Program-made: the position numbers and the translations under genes
Notes under the pieces: model-generated
The model's database searches: none
What the model saw: the letters and a program-made list of their open reading frames with translations, nothing else
What the model was told of the DNA's origin: nothing
Shown: positions 35,424 through 45,247 of the stretch, one piece after another
Layout: every line of letters starts with the position of its first letter
How positions within the stretch are numbered: position 1 is the stretch's first letter
NCBI RefSeq assembly: GCF_000025985.1
Contig: NC_003228.3
Span: 1,240,001-1,304,000, forward strand
Direction of reading: 5' to 3'
Origin: Bacteroides fragilis NCTC 9343
GTDB taxonomy: Bacteria > Bacteroidota > Bacteroidia > Bacteroidales > Bacteroidaceae
Length of the DNA stretch: 64,000 bases

Positions 35424-36439
35424 ATATACTTATTTCTGGAATTCATGGTTTTGTAGGCTCTAATTTTATTAGGGCTTTGAAAGATAAACATACTTTGTAT
35501 GGGCTTGATATTGTTTCTCCTGCTAAAGAGGGAGTCGTAACTACTTTTTCTTGGCAAGACTTCGAACCCACATCTTTTCCTTTTCAAACTCTTCCCCAAT
35601 TCGATGCCATTATTCATCTTGCCGGAAAGGCCCATGATACGAAAAAACAATCAGCCGCTCAGTCCTATTTTGACATCAATACCGGTCTGACTCAAAAGAT
35701 ATTCGACTTCTTTTTGGAGTCTTCTGCCAAGAAATTCATTTTCTTTAGTTCGGTGAAAGCTGCTGCCGATAGTGTAGTAGGAGACGTGCTTACTGAAGAC
35801 GTGATTCCTACTCCGGTTGGTCCTTATGGGGAGAGTAAGATTAAGGCGGAAGAATATATAAAAAATCATTTTATGTTTCCAACTTCTTCTATTAGTGAGG
35901 ATCGGTCTTTGCGGTTGGAAAAAGAGAAGGGGAGGATACCCAAGAATAAACAGGTGTATATTCTTCGTCCCTGCATGATTCACGGACCGGGAAATAAAGG
36001 GAATCTGAATTTATTATATAATGTAGTGAAAAAAGGAATCCCTTGGCCTCTTGGCGATTTTGATAATCGCCGTTCGTTTACTTCAATCGATAACCTTTGT
36101 TATGTGATTGAGGGGCTTTTGAATCAGGATGTGCCTACGGGCATCTACCATATGGGAGATGATGAAGCTCTTTCAACGAATGAACTGATTGGCATCATGT
36201 GTGAAGCAATGGGAAAAAAGCCGCATATCTGGAAAATGAACAAAAGGGTTATGGAAGGATGTGCCGGCCTGGGTACTTTGATGCATTTACCTTTGAATAC
36301 GGAAAGACTTCGTAAACTGACGGAAAATTATGTGGTAAGCAACGCTAAGATCAAGGCCGCTTTGGGCATTGATAAATTACCTGTAACGGCTAAAGAAGGA
36401 TTGATGAAGACCATTCGTTCATTTGAAGAAACTAAATAA
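35420..36439 (+). CDS. NAD-dependent sugar epimerase/dehydratase (SDR)
   Basis: 339 residues. Rossmann glycine motif ISGIHGFVGSNFIRAL; active residues Ser in FFSSVKAAAD and Y-x3-K in YGESKIKAEEYI. It matches the WbpV/WbpK-like reductase/epimerase that pairs with the initiating transferase at the end of many Bacteroides capsule operons, acting on a UDP-4-keto-6-deoxy-HexNAc or as a UDP-GlcNAc C4 epimerase. Which of these cannot be settled here. Three bases separate it from the next gene. Confidence 0.88.
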   Translation: MNILISGIHGFVGSNFIRALKDKHTLYGLDIVSPAKEGVVTTFSWQDFEPTSFPFQTLPQFDAIIHLAGKAHDTKKQSAAQSYFDINTGLTQKIFDFFLESSAKKFIFFSSVKAAADSVVGDVLTEDVIPTPVGPYGESKIKAEEYIKNHFMFPTSSISEDRSLRLEKEKGRIPKNKQVYILRPCMIHGPGNKGNLNLLYNVVKKGIPWPLGDFDNRRSFTSIDNLCYVIEGLLNQDVPTGIYHMGDDEALSTNELIGIMCEAMGKKPHIWKMNKRVMEGCAGLGTLMHLPLNTERLRKLTENYVVSNAKIKAALGIDKLPVTAKEGLMKTIRSFEETK

Positions 36440-36442
36440 CTT

Positions 36443-37399
36443 ATGTACTATCTAATAATCTTAGTTCTGCTATTCCTGGCAGAACTTTTTTATTTCCGTA
36501 TTGCGGATAAGTGTAACATTATCGATAAGCCTAACGAACGTAGTTCACATACCCGGATTACACTGCGTGGTGGAGGGATCATCTTTTATTTTGGGGCGTT
36601 GGCTTATTTTCTGACAAACCACTTTGAATATCCATGGTTTATGCTGGCTTTGAGTCTGATAACCTTTATCAGTTTTATAGATGACATCCGTTCTACTTCG
36701 CAAGGACTTCGTCTGGTCTTTCATTTTACGGCAATGGCTTTGATGTTTTATCAATGGGGGCTGTTTAGCTTGCCTTGGTGGACGATCCTTGTTGCCCTGA
36801 TCATTTGTACTGGGATTATCAATGCTTACAACTTTATGGATGGCATTAATGGCATAACAGGCGGATATTCATTGATCATTCTGATAGCATTGGCCTACAT
36901 AAATAGGATATATGTCCCATTTGTTGAACCGGACCTTATTTATACTATGCTTTGCGCAGTATTGGTCTTTAATTTTTTTAATTTCCGCAAACAAGCGAGA
37001 TGTTTTGCCGGTGATGTCGGTTCGGTCAGTATAGCTTTTGTAATCCTGTTCCTGATCGGAAGTTTAATTATCAAAACAGAGAATTTTGGCTGGCTTATAT
37101 TGCTTGCTGTATATGGAGTAGATAGTGTGTTGACGATCGTTCATCGATTGATGCTTCACGAAAATATTGGTTTGCCTCACCGGAAACATTTATATCAGAT
37201 AATGGCTAATGAACTGAGAATACCGCACGTAGTAGTATCGTTGGTGTATATGATTGCGCAAATTATAATTATCATCGGATATTTATATTGCCGGAATTAT
37301 GGTTATTGGTATTTATTGGGCTGTATCCTCTTGCTGAGTGGAATATATATTGTTTTTATGCACAAATATTTTCACTTGCATCTTTTATCTAAAAGATAA
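36443..37399 (+). CDS. Undecaprenyl-phosphate sugar-1-phosphate transferase (MraY/WecA family)
   Basis: 318-residue membrane protein with about 10 helices. It begins capsule repeat synthesis by moving HexNAc-1-phosphate to undecaprenyl phosphate. Family blocks: PNERSSHTRITLRGGGIIFY, NAYNFMDGINGITGGYS (catalytic Asp region), CFAGDVGSVSIAFVI and the cytoplasmic His-loop NIGLPHRKHLYQIM. As last gene of the operon it is followed by a perfect palindromic terminator. Confidence 0.93.
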   Translation: MYYLIILVLLFLAELFYFRIADKCNIIDKPNERSSHTRITLRGGGIIFYFGALAYFLTNHFEYPWFMLALSLITFISFIDDIRSTSQGLRLVFHFTAMALMFYQWGLFSLPWWTILVALIICTGIINAYNFMDGINGITGGYSLIILIALAYINRIYVPFVEPDLIYTMLCAVLVFNFFNFRKQARCFAGDVGSVSIAFVILFLIGSLIIKTENFGWLILLAVYGVDSVLTIVHRLMLHENIGLPHRKHLYQIMANELRIPHVVVSLVYMIAQIIIIIGYLYCRNYGYWYLLGCILLLSGIYIVFMHKYFHLHLLSKR

Positions 37400-37480
37400 T
37401 TATTGTATCTATAATAATTTTAGTTATGACCGTTATTAATTCCTTCTAAAAACTATAACTAGCTTTTGGGGGTTCTATAA

Positions 37481-37522
37481 GCAAAAAAATAAGGATGCAT
37501 TAATGCATCCTTATTTTTTTGC
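37481..37522 (+). terminator. Bidirectional terminator, perfect 42-base palindrome
   Basis: Two 21-base arms (37481-37501 and 37502-37522) are exact inverse complements with A and T runs at the ends, ending both the capsule operon (+) and the haem operon (-). The last 23 bases also encode the C-terminus of the PepSY protein. Confidence 0.9.
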
Positions 37523-39014
37523 TTCGTTTATGGTGTCTTTTATATACGATATATCCCGAAATGAGGATTAACGTTAGCAGAAGGCCGGAAATAAAAACGA
37601 ATAGATCTGAAAAAACACCTAAGAACGGAGAATAACAACGACCGACATGAAGTTCCAAACAGAAATTCCATAACGACATGGGTTGCTGTTTTATAAGGTC
37701 CGGCATTGCCGGTAATACTAAATTGTTCTCTTTATTGCGTGCTCCGTTGTCGTATTCGAAGATTACTTCACGGGTAACTAAATCGTCAGTGAATCCGTTG
37801 ACGAGACTGCCGCCGAGTGGTCGTCCGTGAACGGCTGCAGGAGGTTGTCCCGTATAATAATCGAGGACGGTGCCGGTGGAAGGATTCCAGACGAAGAGGC
37901 CACTGAAAGATCCGATCAGCCATTCGTCCGGACTTTGGGGATGAAATACATTTACTCCCATAGGGCTTACCGGTGGAGTTTGTTTTAACTTAACCGGTGG
38001 AAGTTGTAAATCGTTTATCCGGTAGAATCCCATTGACGAAGATAACAGCCAGACATTCCGGGATGCGTCCCAACGAATACTGCGAAGCTTGTCGTGCCAG
38101 GGATTATCCGAATCGAGTGTACTCCCGGGGACAGGCCGGGTATTGACCAGAACAAAAGGTATCATTAATGGAGGGCGCAGACACATGCCTGTGACAGATA
38201 GCAATAGGGTTAGTCCGATCAACCATGTACCCAATTTATTGTGCCAGTTCAGTGAAGTTTTCAGAGCCTTTGCCTGTGTCTTGACAGGAAGCCTTTTTCT
38301 GTGTCTCCGGCGAATGAATGGGGGAAGAAGGGTGTATATGATTCCTGTAGCACTGAGAACGATTAATACTACTCCCAGAAAATCGACTGCCAGTTTGCCG
38401 GGGGTACCGAATAACTCTCCGCTATGCAGCAGCCAGATGGTCCGGAACAAAGAGGTCTTTGGGGAATAGTTTTCCGGTGTTTTCAATTCTGTTTTCCGGA
38501 ATTCGTCATAAGGAGAAACACTCGTATAAAGATAAGAGCGTGTCAATATGACTAAGGTATCCCCACGTTGAGTGATATCTGAGATTCGTTCGTCATTGCC
38601 GGCTATCGGATATTCTTTCCAACTGTCATGGTTCAGGAGATAGATAGAATATAATCCGGCACACCAGATATCGTTATTGGCTACACGGACGATATTACTT
38701 ATTTTACGATTGTCGATTCCTTCGGCCAGACCTCGGTTGAAATCGGCAAATGTAGCAAAGCAGGAGTCTGTTTTCCAGACTCCTGCATTACCATATGCCA
38801 GAATTTTCCCATCGGGTAGGCGTAGTGTTCCCTTTATGATTCCATTATTCCAATTTTTGTAGTGATAGCTTTCCGGCATCCAGTTTCTGCTGACTTCAGC
38901 TTTTGAAAAGAGTGTACGATGATTGAGTACAATACCGGAAAAGCAGAACATCAGGATAAAAAAGCTAAAGAATAAACCTACCCATTTATGGTATTTCTTC
39001 CAGAAATTTTTCAT
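37500..39014 (-). CDS. PepSY-associated membrane protein (haem/iron uptake)
   Basis: 504 residues. An N-terminal helix (KYHKWVGLFFSFFILMFCFS) carries the PepSY_TM HKW motif. A large extracytoplasmic part follows, then a central helix pair (LNWHNKLGTWLIGLTLLLSV, again with a conserved His) and a final helix near 470-490 (SDLFVFISGLLLTLILISGY). Such proteins often accompany TonB-dependent iron or haem receptors and may act as inner-membrane reductases. It is the third gene of the receptor-HmuY-PepSY operon, 13 bases after hmuY. Its last codons lie in the terminator palindrome. Confidence 0.85.
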   Translation of the reverse strand: MKNFWKKYHKWVGLFFSFFILMFCFSGIVLNHRTLFSKAEVSRNWMPESYHYKNWNNGIIKGTLRLPDGKILAYGNAGVWKTDSCFATFADFNRGLAEGIDNRKISNIVRVANNDIWCAGLYSIYLLNHDSWKEYPIAGNDERISDITQRGDTLVILTRSYLYTSVSPYDEFRKTELKTPENYSPKTSLFRTIWLLHSGELFGTPGKLAVDFLGVVLIVLSATGIIYTLLPPFIRRRHRKRLPVKTQAKALKTSLNWHNKLGTWLIGLTLLLSVTGMCLRPPLMIPFVLVNTRPVPGSTLDSDNPWHDKLRSIRWDASRNVWLLSSSMGFYRINDLQLPPVKLKQTPPVSPMGVNVFHPQSPDEWLIGSFSGLFVWNPSTGTVLDYYTGQPPAAVHGRPLGGSLVNGFTDDLVTREVIFEYDNGARNKENNLVLPAMPDLIKQQPMSLWNFCLELHVGRCYSPFLGVFSDLFVFISGLLLTLILISGYIVYKRHHKRSKKIRMH

Positions 39015-39027
39015 TAGAGATTTTTGC

Positions 39028-39672
39028 TTAGTTTAAATTTGTACTGCCATCCGGCTGAATGGCATATTCAAATGAATAAATACCGCTTTTGCCTTCGTCA
39101 TCATAAAAACTCTTGGCTTTCAACTTGGCATATTTCCCACTGGCTGTGCGAACGATAAATACGTAATCGCTTGGGGTGTAAGTGGGAGGAGGGCCGGCAA
39201 AAGTGATTGCTTTACAGAGAACCTCATTAGCGGTGGACTCCATGGTAGGAGGAGGGAAACCTGTGCCGGGAGCAGTGATGGTATAGGCTGCGTCGACAGT
39301 AAATGTTCCCTGCGGAACTGTCGTACAGGCTGCCAAATCTTTAATGTTAGTGAGTAATGCTCCACCTTTTCCTTTGCCGGATGCACCACTGTTGGTACGC
39401 ACATTGTAACGATTGAATGCGATGTCCCAGTCTGTATTTTCGGCATGGGATTCTTCACTGACGCTTACTTCTTTTCCTTTTTCAAGTGAATAATAGATCC
39501 AGTCGTTTCCGTATGCTGTTTTCCGACTCAGGCTTACTTGTTTTACCGGCAACGTGTTTTCTCCTTGTGAAGGGTCGTCGGGACTGTTGTTGTCTGAGCA
39601 AGCGGTGATGATAAACGCTGAAAGTACGCCAAATAATAGAATGGCGAATCTGAATTTGTTTTTGTTGTTCAT
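39028..39672 (-). CDS. hmuY: HmuY-family haem-binding lipoprotein
   Basis: 214 residues with a lipoprotein signal (FIITACSDNN). The fold pattern matches HmuY: TAYGNDWIYYSLEKGKEVSV, then NTDWDIAFNRYNVRTNSGAS and DYVFIVRTASGKYAKLK near the end. HmuY proteins capture haem at the cell surface and pass it to the HmuR receptor; in Porphyromonas two His ligands bind haem, while Bacteroides homologues often use other residues. It lies 16 bases after the receptor gene on the same strand. Confidence 0.88.
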   Translation of the reverse strand: MNNKNKFRFAILLFGVLSAFIITACSDNNSPDDPSQGENTLPVKQVSLSRKTAYGNDWIYYSLEKGKEVSVSEESHAENTDWDIAFNRYNVRTNSGASGKGKGGALLTNIKDLAACTTVPQGTFTVDAAYTITAPGTGFPPPTMESTANEVLCKAITFAGPPPTYTPSDYVFIVRTASGKYAKLKAKSFYDDEGKSGIYSFEYAIQPDGSTNLN

Positions 39673-39688
39673 TATTGTTTTAGTTTAA

Positions 39689-41752
39689 TTAAAGTGTATA
39701 ATTACATGCGATAAAATAGTTTCTTCCCGGTGAAGTGGAAGTATTGAAAGTCACTCGATCTGAAGTATAATCGAACAAATTGGTTATTCCTGCTGTGATT
39801 CTCAGATTCTGCATGATATATTGAGATACTGTCAGATCCCAAAGACAATAAGGGTTTACTTTAGCCTGATAGTAGGCTTCTACCTTCTTTCCGTCTATTT
39901 CCAGTTCATCCAACACATCGAATTTCTTTTTCCCCATAATATTGCCGGACAGGTTGACAACGGTGGCATAGCGTGGGATGCGTGTGTTATATTCAGCACG
40001 AATATTACCGGAATGTGGACTGGAAGAGCTCAATCGGACTCCATCCGCATCTTTGCTTGTGTACAGATAATTGTATGCTCCATGCACATTGATATGTCTG
40101 TTTATTTGTATTTTGCACATGGTCTCTACTCCTGCCAGGCGGCTTTTTCCTATATTGATATAATGGAGTTCCGTTTGGTCATTGCTCCACATTCCTTCTA
40201 TTTTGTTTCGGAACCAGTTGCTATAAACGTTGGCATTGATATTGATCCAACTGTTCACATATTCTCCCGAAAGAGAGATATAATTGTTAGTTTCGGGTTT
40301 CAGTTTACTGTTGCCATATATCCAGAACATGCCCAGATGGTCCCAGTTCATGTACAACTCTTTAATGCTGGGTGAACGGTAGCCGCGTGCATAGTTAAAG
40401 CGGACAGTGAATGGAAAGATCTTATACATCACGGAAGCTTTGGGAGTGAGGTTGGTACCGTATTTCTCGTGATAGTCGCAGCGGAGTCCCGCTATTACGG
40501 AGAATTGCTTGTTGATGCTCCAGTCATCCTGGAGGAAAGCGGTGGCATACCATTGGCTTTTGTTTTCTTTCACACCGGTTTCAAATTTATCACTGAATAA
40601 TGATTCTCTGTAATATTCCAATCCTCCCGTAATGGTCTGTTTATCGAGCGCCGTAGTGCTATATACGATACGGGGCTGGATAATATTGTTTTTATATTCG
40701 AGACGACGACCGCTCTTCAGTTCGTATTTATCATATCGGTTGTAGTGATCGGTATGAACAGAGGCTACCAAAGAGGATTTGTCGGAAATCGTGTAATCTA
40801 TGCTTCCGCCATAGGTATAGTCCTCTGATTTCTCGAATATATTATCTGCTTGAAAATCATATTTGTTCAGCATATAATAGCTTCCTTTTAACTGGACTTT
40901 GAGCCGTTTGCTGAAACGATAGTCCATTTTATGGGCTACTTGTACGTCTTCGTATCCCGATATACTGGTCGGGGTTTTACTGAGTTCTTCGGTAATTGTG
41001 GTGTTATAGGCCGGAAAATATTTCACGAGAGGTTTTTTATCGAATAATTGGTATCCATCGAAACTTTTGTAAAGTACGTCGGTGTTCATGGTGAACTTGC
41101 CCAGGTTCAATCCAAGAGACAGATTGGTGTTCAGATTGGGTTTATCCAGATGAATCCGATATTTGTATTGCGAATGATCTTTGGGAGTATCTTTATAGTT
41201 TTGCTGGTTTCTTCCTGCATAGCGTATGCCTGCGGAAGCCTCGAATTTCTTTTTGGCTTTACGCGTAATGATGTTGATAACTCCGCCCATCGCTTGAGAA
41301 CCATAGAGGGCCGAAGAAGCTCCTTTGACTATTTCGATATGGTCGATATTATAAAGATTGATTCGCGAATAGTCGATGTTGCCACCGTTTTCGCCCGCTA
41401 TACGTTCGCCGTCTATCAGGAAAAGGATGTGTTTGGAACCTAATCCCTGTATATCGATGCTGGTTCCATAGCCAACCTCCTGAAAGTTAAGTCCGGGAAC
41501 CTCTTGAGTCAGAAGGTCCTGAATGTTACCGGTTCCTCTTTCTTCTATTTGCTTAGAGGTGATTATCTGAGTGATGACCGGTGTGTTCTTAATCTTCTTT
41601 TCTGTTCGGGTTGCCGTAACCACAATTTGTTCAAGATTGAAAGGATCATCGTTCATATAAGAGACTGTGTCCTGTTCTTGCCGTACATTCTGTGCTGCTA
41701 AAGGAAGTGTTCCTATAAGAGTAAGTAGTAATGCTAATTTTACTTTCATCAT
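39689..41752 (-). CDS. TonB-dependent haem receptor, HmuR-like
   Basis: 687 residues with signal peptide (1-20). The plug domain has a TonB-box-like start (LEQIVVTATRTEKKIKNTPV) and the blocks DLLTQEVPGLNFQEVGYG and SALYGSQAMGGVINIITRKA; a 22-strand barrel follows. YARGYRSPSIKELYMNW with NSKLKPET resembles the FRAP/NPDL region of haem receptors. Position at the head of an operon with hmuY and a PepSY protein supports haem as ligand. The carboxypeptidase-like extension of SusC proteins is absent. A -7 box and a TACCTA/TAGGTA dyad lie upstream. Confidence 0.9.
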   Translation of the reverse strand: MMKVKLALLLTLIGTLPLAAQNVRQEQDTVSYMNDDPFNLEQIVVTATRTEKKIKNTPVITQIITSKQIEERGTGNIQDLLTQEVPGLNFQEVGYGTSIDIQGLGSKHILFLIDGERIAGENGGNIDYSRINLYNIDHIEIVKGASSALYGSQAMGGVINIITRKAKKKFEASAGIRYAGRNQQNYKDTPKDHSQYKYRIHLDKPNLNTNLSLGLNLGKFTMNTDVLYKSFDGYQLFDKKPLVKYFPAYNTTITEELSKTPTSISGYEDVQVAHKMDYRFSKRLKVQLKGSYYMLNKYDFQADNIFEKSEDYTYGGSIDYTISDKSSLVASVHTDHYNRYDKYELKSGRRLEYKNNIIQPRIVYSTTALDKQTITGGLEYYRESLFSDKFETGVKENKSQWYATAFLQDDWSINKQFSVIAGLRCDYHEKYGTNLTPKASVMYKIFPFTVRFNYARGYRSPSIKELYMNWDHLGMFWIYGNSKLKPETNNYISLSGEYVNSWININANVYSNWFRNKIEGMWSNDQTELHYINIGKSRLAGVETMCKIQINRHINVHGAYNYLYTSKDADGVRLSSSSPHSGNIRAEYNTRIPRYATVVNLSGNIMGKKKFDVLDELEIDGKKVEAYYQAKVNPYCLWDLTVSQYIMQNLRITAGITNLFDYTSDRVTFNTSTSPGRNYFIACNYTL

Positions 41753-41772
41753 AATCTTTGTTTTTGAGACAG

Positions 41773-41819
41773 CAAAGATAGAGGGTCCTTAAAGAGTGTG
41801 AAATACCTAAAAATAGGTA
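41773..41819 (-). promoter_or_regulatory. Haem operon promoter and candidate operator
   Basis: On the minus strand TATCTTTG (41773-41780) is a perfect -7 box 21 bases from the receptor start codon. Just upstream, TACCTA-4-TAGGTA (41804-41819) is a perfect 6-bp dyad placed where a repressor would contact the -33 region. Regulation by iron or haem is a guess from context. Confidence 0.5.
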
Positions 41820-41964
41820 AAAGACGGATGCCGGTTGGTACTAATTCCATTAAAATTATTAGTTCAACTTCCGAATGGCTTTTCACACCTTGCATATCGG
41901 AGGGATTCTGTGACTTCTCTTAAAGAATTTGCAGGAGATGGTGTAAGGAGTGGAATAAAAATCG

Positions 41965-41972
41965 TATTTTTG
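41965..41972 (+). promoter_or_regulatory. -7 promoter box for hpt
   Basis: TATTTTTG, a full TAnnTTTG match, 28 bases before the hpt ATG. No clear TTTG at -33. Confidence 0.5.
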
Positions 41973-41999
41973 CAACCAACTTTTTTAAAATAACCGGTT

Positions 42000-42536
42000 A
42001 TGGATACCATTCAGATAAAAGATAAACTATTCACTGTTTCTATCAGGGAACAAGAGATTCAGAAAGAAGTGATTCGCGTGGCGAACGAAATTAATCGTGA
42101 TTTGGCAGGTAAGAACCCGTTGTTCCTCAGTGTGTTGAATGGCTCGTTTATGTTTACTGCCGACTTGCTGAAACACATTACGATCCCTTGCGAGATCTCT
42201 TTTGTGAAGCTGGCTTCTTATCAGGGAGTATCATCTACCGGTTCCATTAAGGAAGTGATCGGTATTAATGAAGACATAGCGGGACGTACGATCGTTATTG
42301 TAGAAGATATTGTGGATACGGGACTGACTATGCAGCGTCTGCTGGAAACATTGGGAACACGCGGACCAAAAGAAATTCATATTGCTTCGTTGCTGGTGAA
42401 ACCGGATAAACTGAAGGTGGACTTGAATATTGAATATGTGGCAATGAATATTCCCAATGATTTCATTGTAGGATATGGTCTCGATTATGATGGTTTCGGC
42501 CGTAACTATCCGGATATTTATACAGTTGTAGACTAA
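42000..42536 (+). CDS. hpt: Hypoxanthine phosphoribosyltransferase
   Basis: Salvages hypoxanthine (and often guanine) to IMP/GMP with PRPP. The PRPP-binding loop is IVIVEDIVDTGLTMQRLL. The N-terminal half has LSVLNGSFMFTADLLKHI (flexible-loop region) and the C-terminal GYGLDYDGFGRNYPDIY matches the family end. Length (178) is normal. It lies 55 bases before adk, a purine-related pairing, with its own -7 box. Confidence 0.96.
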   Translation: MDTIQIKDKLFTVSIREQEIQKEVIRVANEINRDLAGKNPLFLSVLNGSFMFTADLLKHITIPCEISFVKLASYQGVSSTGSIKEVIGINEDIAGRTIVIVEDIVDTGLTMQRLLETLGTRGPKEIHIASLLVKPDKLKVDLNIEYVAMNIPNDFIVGYGLDYDGFGRNYPDIYTVVD

Positions 42537-42591
42537 CATAAAATAATAGGTATACCAGTAATGGTAAAATGTAGAATTATAAATTAACAAG

Positions 42592-43161
42592 ATGCTGAAC
42601 ATTGTAATTTTCGGTGCTCCCGGTTCAGGAAAGGGAACACAAAGCGAACGTATTGTTGAGAAATACGGAATTAATCACATTTCAACAGGAGATGTATTGC
42701 GTGCAGAAATTAAAAACGGCACAGAACTGGGTAAAACAGCTAAAGGCTACATTGATCAGGGACAGTTGATTCCGGATGAATTGATGGTAGACATTCTGGC
42801 AAGTGTGTTTGATAGTTTCAAAGATAGCAAAGGGGTTATTTTTGACGGTTTCCCAAGAACTATTCCACAGGCTGAGGCGTTGAAAGTGATGTTGAAAGAA
42901 CGTGGTCAGGACATCTCTGTGATGTTGGATCTGGATGTTCCGGAAGAAGAACTGATGACTCGTCTGATTAAACGTGGTAAGGAATCGGGCCGTGCAGATG
43001 ATAATGAAGAGACCATCAAAAAACGTTTGGTTGTATATAATACACAGACTTCACCGTTGAAAGAATATTATAAAGGCGAAGGCAAATACCAGCATATCAA
43101 TGGTCTTGGAACCATGGAAGGTATCTTCGAAGATATTTGTAAAGCGGTAGATACATTATAA
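42592..43161 (+). CDS. adk: Adenylate kinase
   Basis: Interconverts ATP + AMP and two ADP. Walker A is FGAPGSGKGTQSE at residues 6-18; FDGFPRTIPQAEAL is the AMP-binding block. The LID is the short form without zinc-binding Cys (RLIKRGKESGRADDNEETIK), explaining the length of 189. Cytoplasmic, essential. Confidence 0.97.
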   Translation: MLNIVIFGAPGSGKGTQSERIVEKYGINHISTGDVLRAEIKNGTELGKTAKGYIDQGQLIPDELMVDILASVFDSFKDSKGVIFDGFPRTIPQAEALKVMLKERGQDISVMLDLDVPEEELMTRLIKRGKESGRADDNEETIKKRLVVYNTQTSPLKEYYKGEGKYQHINGLGTMEGIFEDICKAVDTL

Positions 43162-43250
43162 TTATAAAATATGTGTGCTGATATGCTCCATGCGCTATTT
43201 ATAGCCAATGGACATATTGGCACATGATTACATCGAAAAAATAATTGGTT

Positions 43251-44417
43251 ATGGCTGAATCGAATTTTGTTGATTACGTAAAGATATACTGCCGCTCGGG
43301 TAAAGGCGGAAGAGGCTCTACGCACATGAGGCGAGAAAAATATACTCCTAACGGTGGACCTGATGGAGGAGATGGCGGAAGAGGAGGCCATGTTATCCTG
43401 CGTGGTAACCGGAATTACTGGACATTGCTTCACTTGAGATATGATCGTCATGCAATGGCTGGTCATGGGGAGTCGGGCAGTAAGAACCGTAGTTTCGGTA
43501 AAGACGGAGCGGATAAGATTATTGAAGTTCCCTGTGGTACGGTGGTTTACAATGCCGAAACAGGTGAATATGTATGTGATGTAACAGAACACGGACAAGA
43601 GGTCATTCTCTTAAAAGGCGGACGTGGCGGATTGGGAAACTGGCACTTCAAGACGGCTACCCGTCAGGCTCCCCGTTTTGCCCAGCCGGGCGAACCGATG
43701 CAGGAGATGACTGTAATCCTTGAATTGAAATTGCTGGCTGATGTAGGTCTGGTAGGTTTCCCAAATGCAGGTAAGTCTACCTTGTTATCTGCTATTTCTG
43801 CTGCAAAACCAAAGATTGCCGATTATCCGTTTACAACATTGGAGCCTAACCTGGGTATTGTATCTTATCGTGACGGACAGTCGTTTGTAATGGCTGATAT
43901 TCCGGGAATTATCGAAGGTGCCAGTGAAGGTAAGGGATTGGGATTGCGTTTCTTGCGTCACATTGAGCGCAACTCTTTGTTACTTTTCATGATACCGGCG
44001 GATAGCGATGATATCCGTAAAGATTATGAAGTGCTGCTAAACGAACTGAAAACATTTAATCCTGAAATGCTGGATAAACAACGGGTACTTGCCATCACTA
44101 AGAGTGATATGCTGGATCAGGAGCTGATGGATGAAATAGAACCGACATTGCCGGAGGGAATTCCTCATGTATTCATTTCATCTGTATCCGGTTTGGGCAT
44201 TTCGGTGCTGAAGGACATTTTATGGACGGAGTTGAATAAGGAAAGCAATAAAATAGAAGCTATTGTGCATCGTCCGAAGGATGTCAGCCGATTGCAGCAG
44301 GAACTCAAAGATATGGGTGAGGATGAAGAACTCGACTATGAATATGAGGATGATGGTGATGGTGATGAGGACGATTTGGATTACGAATACGAAGAAGAGG
44401 ATTGGGAAGATAAATGA
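43251..44417 (+). CDS. obgE: GTPase ObgE/CgtA
   Basis: Ribosome-associated GTPase for 50S assembly and stress control. The ATG at 43251 (388 residues, [20 protein letters not shown]) is the family start; a TTG at 43245 is dismissed. The glycine-rich Obg fold (about 1-155, with [12 protein letters not shown]) is followed by the G domain: G1 [12 protein letters not shown]3 [17 protein letters not shown]4 ITKSDML. The C-terminal tail is very acidic ([12 protein letters not shown]), a variable feature. It overlaps pgeF by 4 bases. Confidence 0.96.
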   Translation: MAESNFVDYVKIYCRSGKGGRGSTHMRREKYTPNGGPDGGDGGRGGHVILRGNRNYWTLLHLRYDRHAMAGHGESGSKNRSFGKDGADKIIEVPCGTVVYNAETGEYVCDVTEHGQEVILLKGGRGGLGNWHFKTATRQAPRFAQPGEPMQEMTVILELKLLADVGLVGFPNAGKSTLLSAISAAKPKIADYPFTTLEPNLGIVSYRDGQSFVMADIPGIIEGASEGKGLGLRFLRHIERNSLLLFMIPADSDDIRKDYEVLLNELKTFNPEMLDKQRVLAITKSDMLDQELMDEIEPTLPEGIPHVFISSVSGLGISVLKDILWTELNKESNKIEAIVHRPKDVSRLQQELKDMGEDEELDYEYEDDGDGDEDDLDYEYEEEDWEDK

Positions 44418-45226
44418 TTTCACTCACTGACGATAGAAAAATGTTGGGGTATGGGCTGTTGGGCGCATACCCCAACATTTCTCATTTTGTAACGACCCGT
44501 CACGGCGGTTATAGTGAGGGGGCGTATGCTTCTTTTAATTGTTCACCTTTTTCGGGAGATGAACTTGAAAGGGTAGAGAAGAATCAGACGTTGTTGTTTC
44601 AATCACTATCGCAAGCTCCTAGGCATTTGATTATTCCTTTTCAGACACACGGAACGAAAATACTTCCGGTCGATGAAAAATTTCTTGGAGCTTCTGGGCA
44701 GCAGCAACAGGAAATGCTAAACGAGATTGATGCGTTGATTACCACTGAGCCGGGATGCTGCATTTGTATTTCCACGGCAGACTGTATTCCGGTATTGTTG
44801 TATGATAGAGTACATCATGCTGTAGCGGCTGTGCATGCCGGGTGGAGGGGGACAGTGGAGTATATTGTTGGACATACGCTTGAGAAGATGCGGGCTGTTT
44901 TTGGAACGGAAGGACAAGATGTAATCGCATGTATCGGTCCGGGTATCTCTCTACAATCATTCGAGGTGGGGGATGAAGTTTATGAAGCTTTTCGTTTGAA
45001 TGGTTTTGATATGTCGCGTATCTCTTTCAGGCATTCGGTTACACATAAGTACCATATTGACTTATGGGAAGCCAACCGGCAACAGCTTTTGGATTTTGGA
45101 GTACCGGGGGTACAAATTGAAATAGCGGATATTTGTACTTACATCCGGCATGAGGATTTCTTTTCAGCGCGAAGATTGGGCATAAAGTCCGGACGTATTT
45201 TGTCGGGCATTATGATAAATAGCTGA
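44414..45226 (+). CDS. pgeF: Peptidoglycan editing factor PgeF (YfiH/laccase-domain)
   Basis: 270 residues of the multicopper-like YfiH family, recently linked to removal of miscrosslinked L-Ser peptidoglycan stems and earlier called polyphenol oxidase. Metal and active residues occur in [32 protein letters not shown] and AVHAGWRGT, with a final [14 protein letters not shown]. The start codon overlaps the obgE stop (ATGA). Cytoplasmic. Confidence 0.92.
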   Translation: MISLTDDRKMLGYGLLGAYPNISHFVTTRHGGYSEGAYASFNCSPFSGDELERVEKNQTLLFQSLSQAPRHLIIPFQTHGTKILPVDEKFLGASGQQQQEMLNEIDALITTEPGCCICISTADCIPVLLYDRVHHAVAAVHAGWRGTVEYIVGHTLEKMRAVFGTEGQDVIACIGPGISLQSFEVGDEVYEAFRLNGFDMSRISFRHSVTHKYHIDLWEANRQQLLDFGVPGVQIEIADICTYIRHEDFFSARRLGIKSGRILSGIMINS

Positions 45227-45247
45227 TAGATAAAATTTTGATTTATT

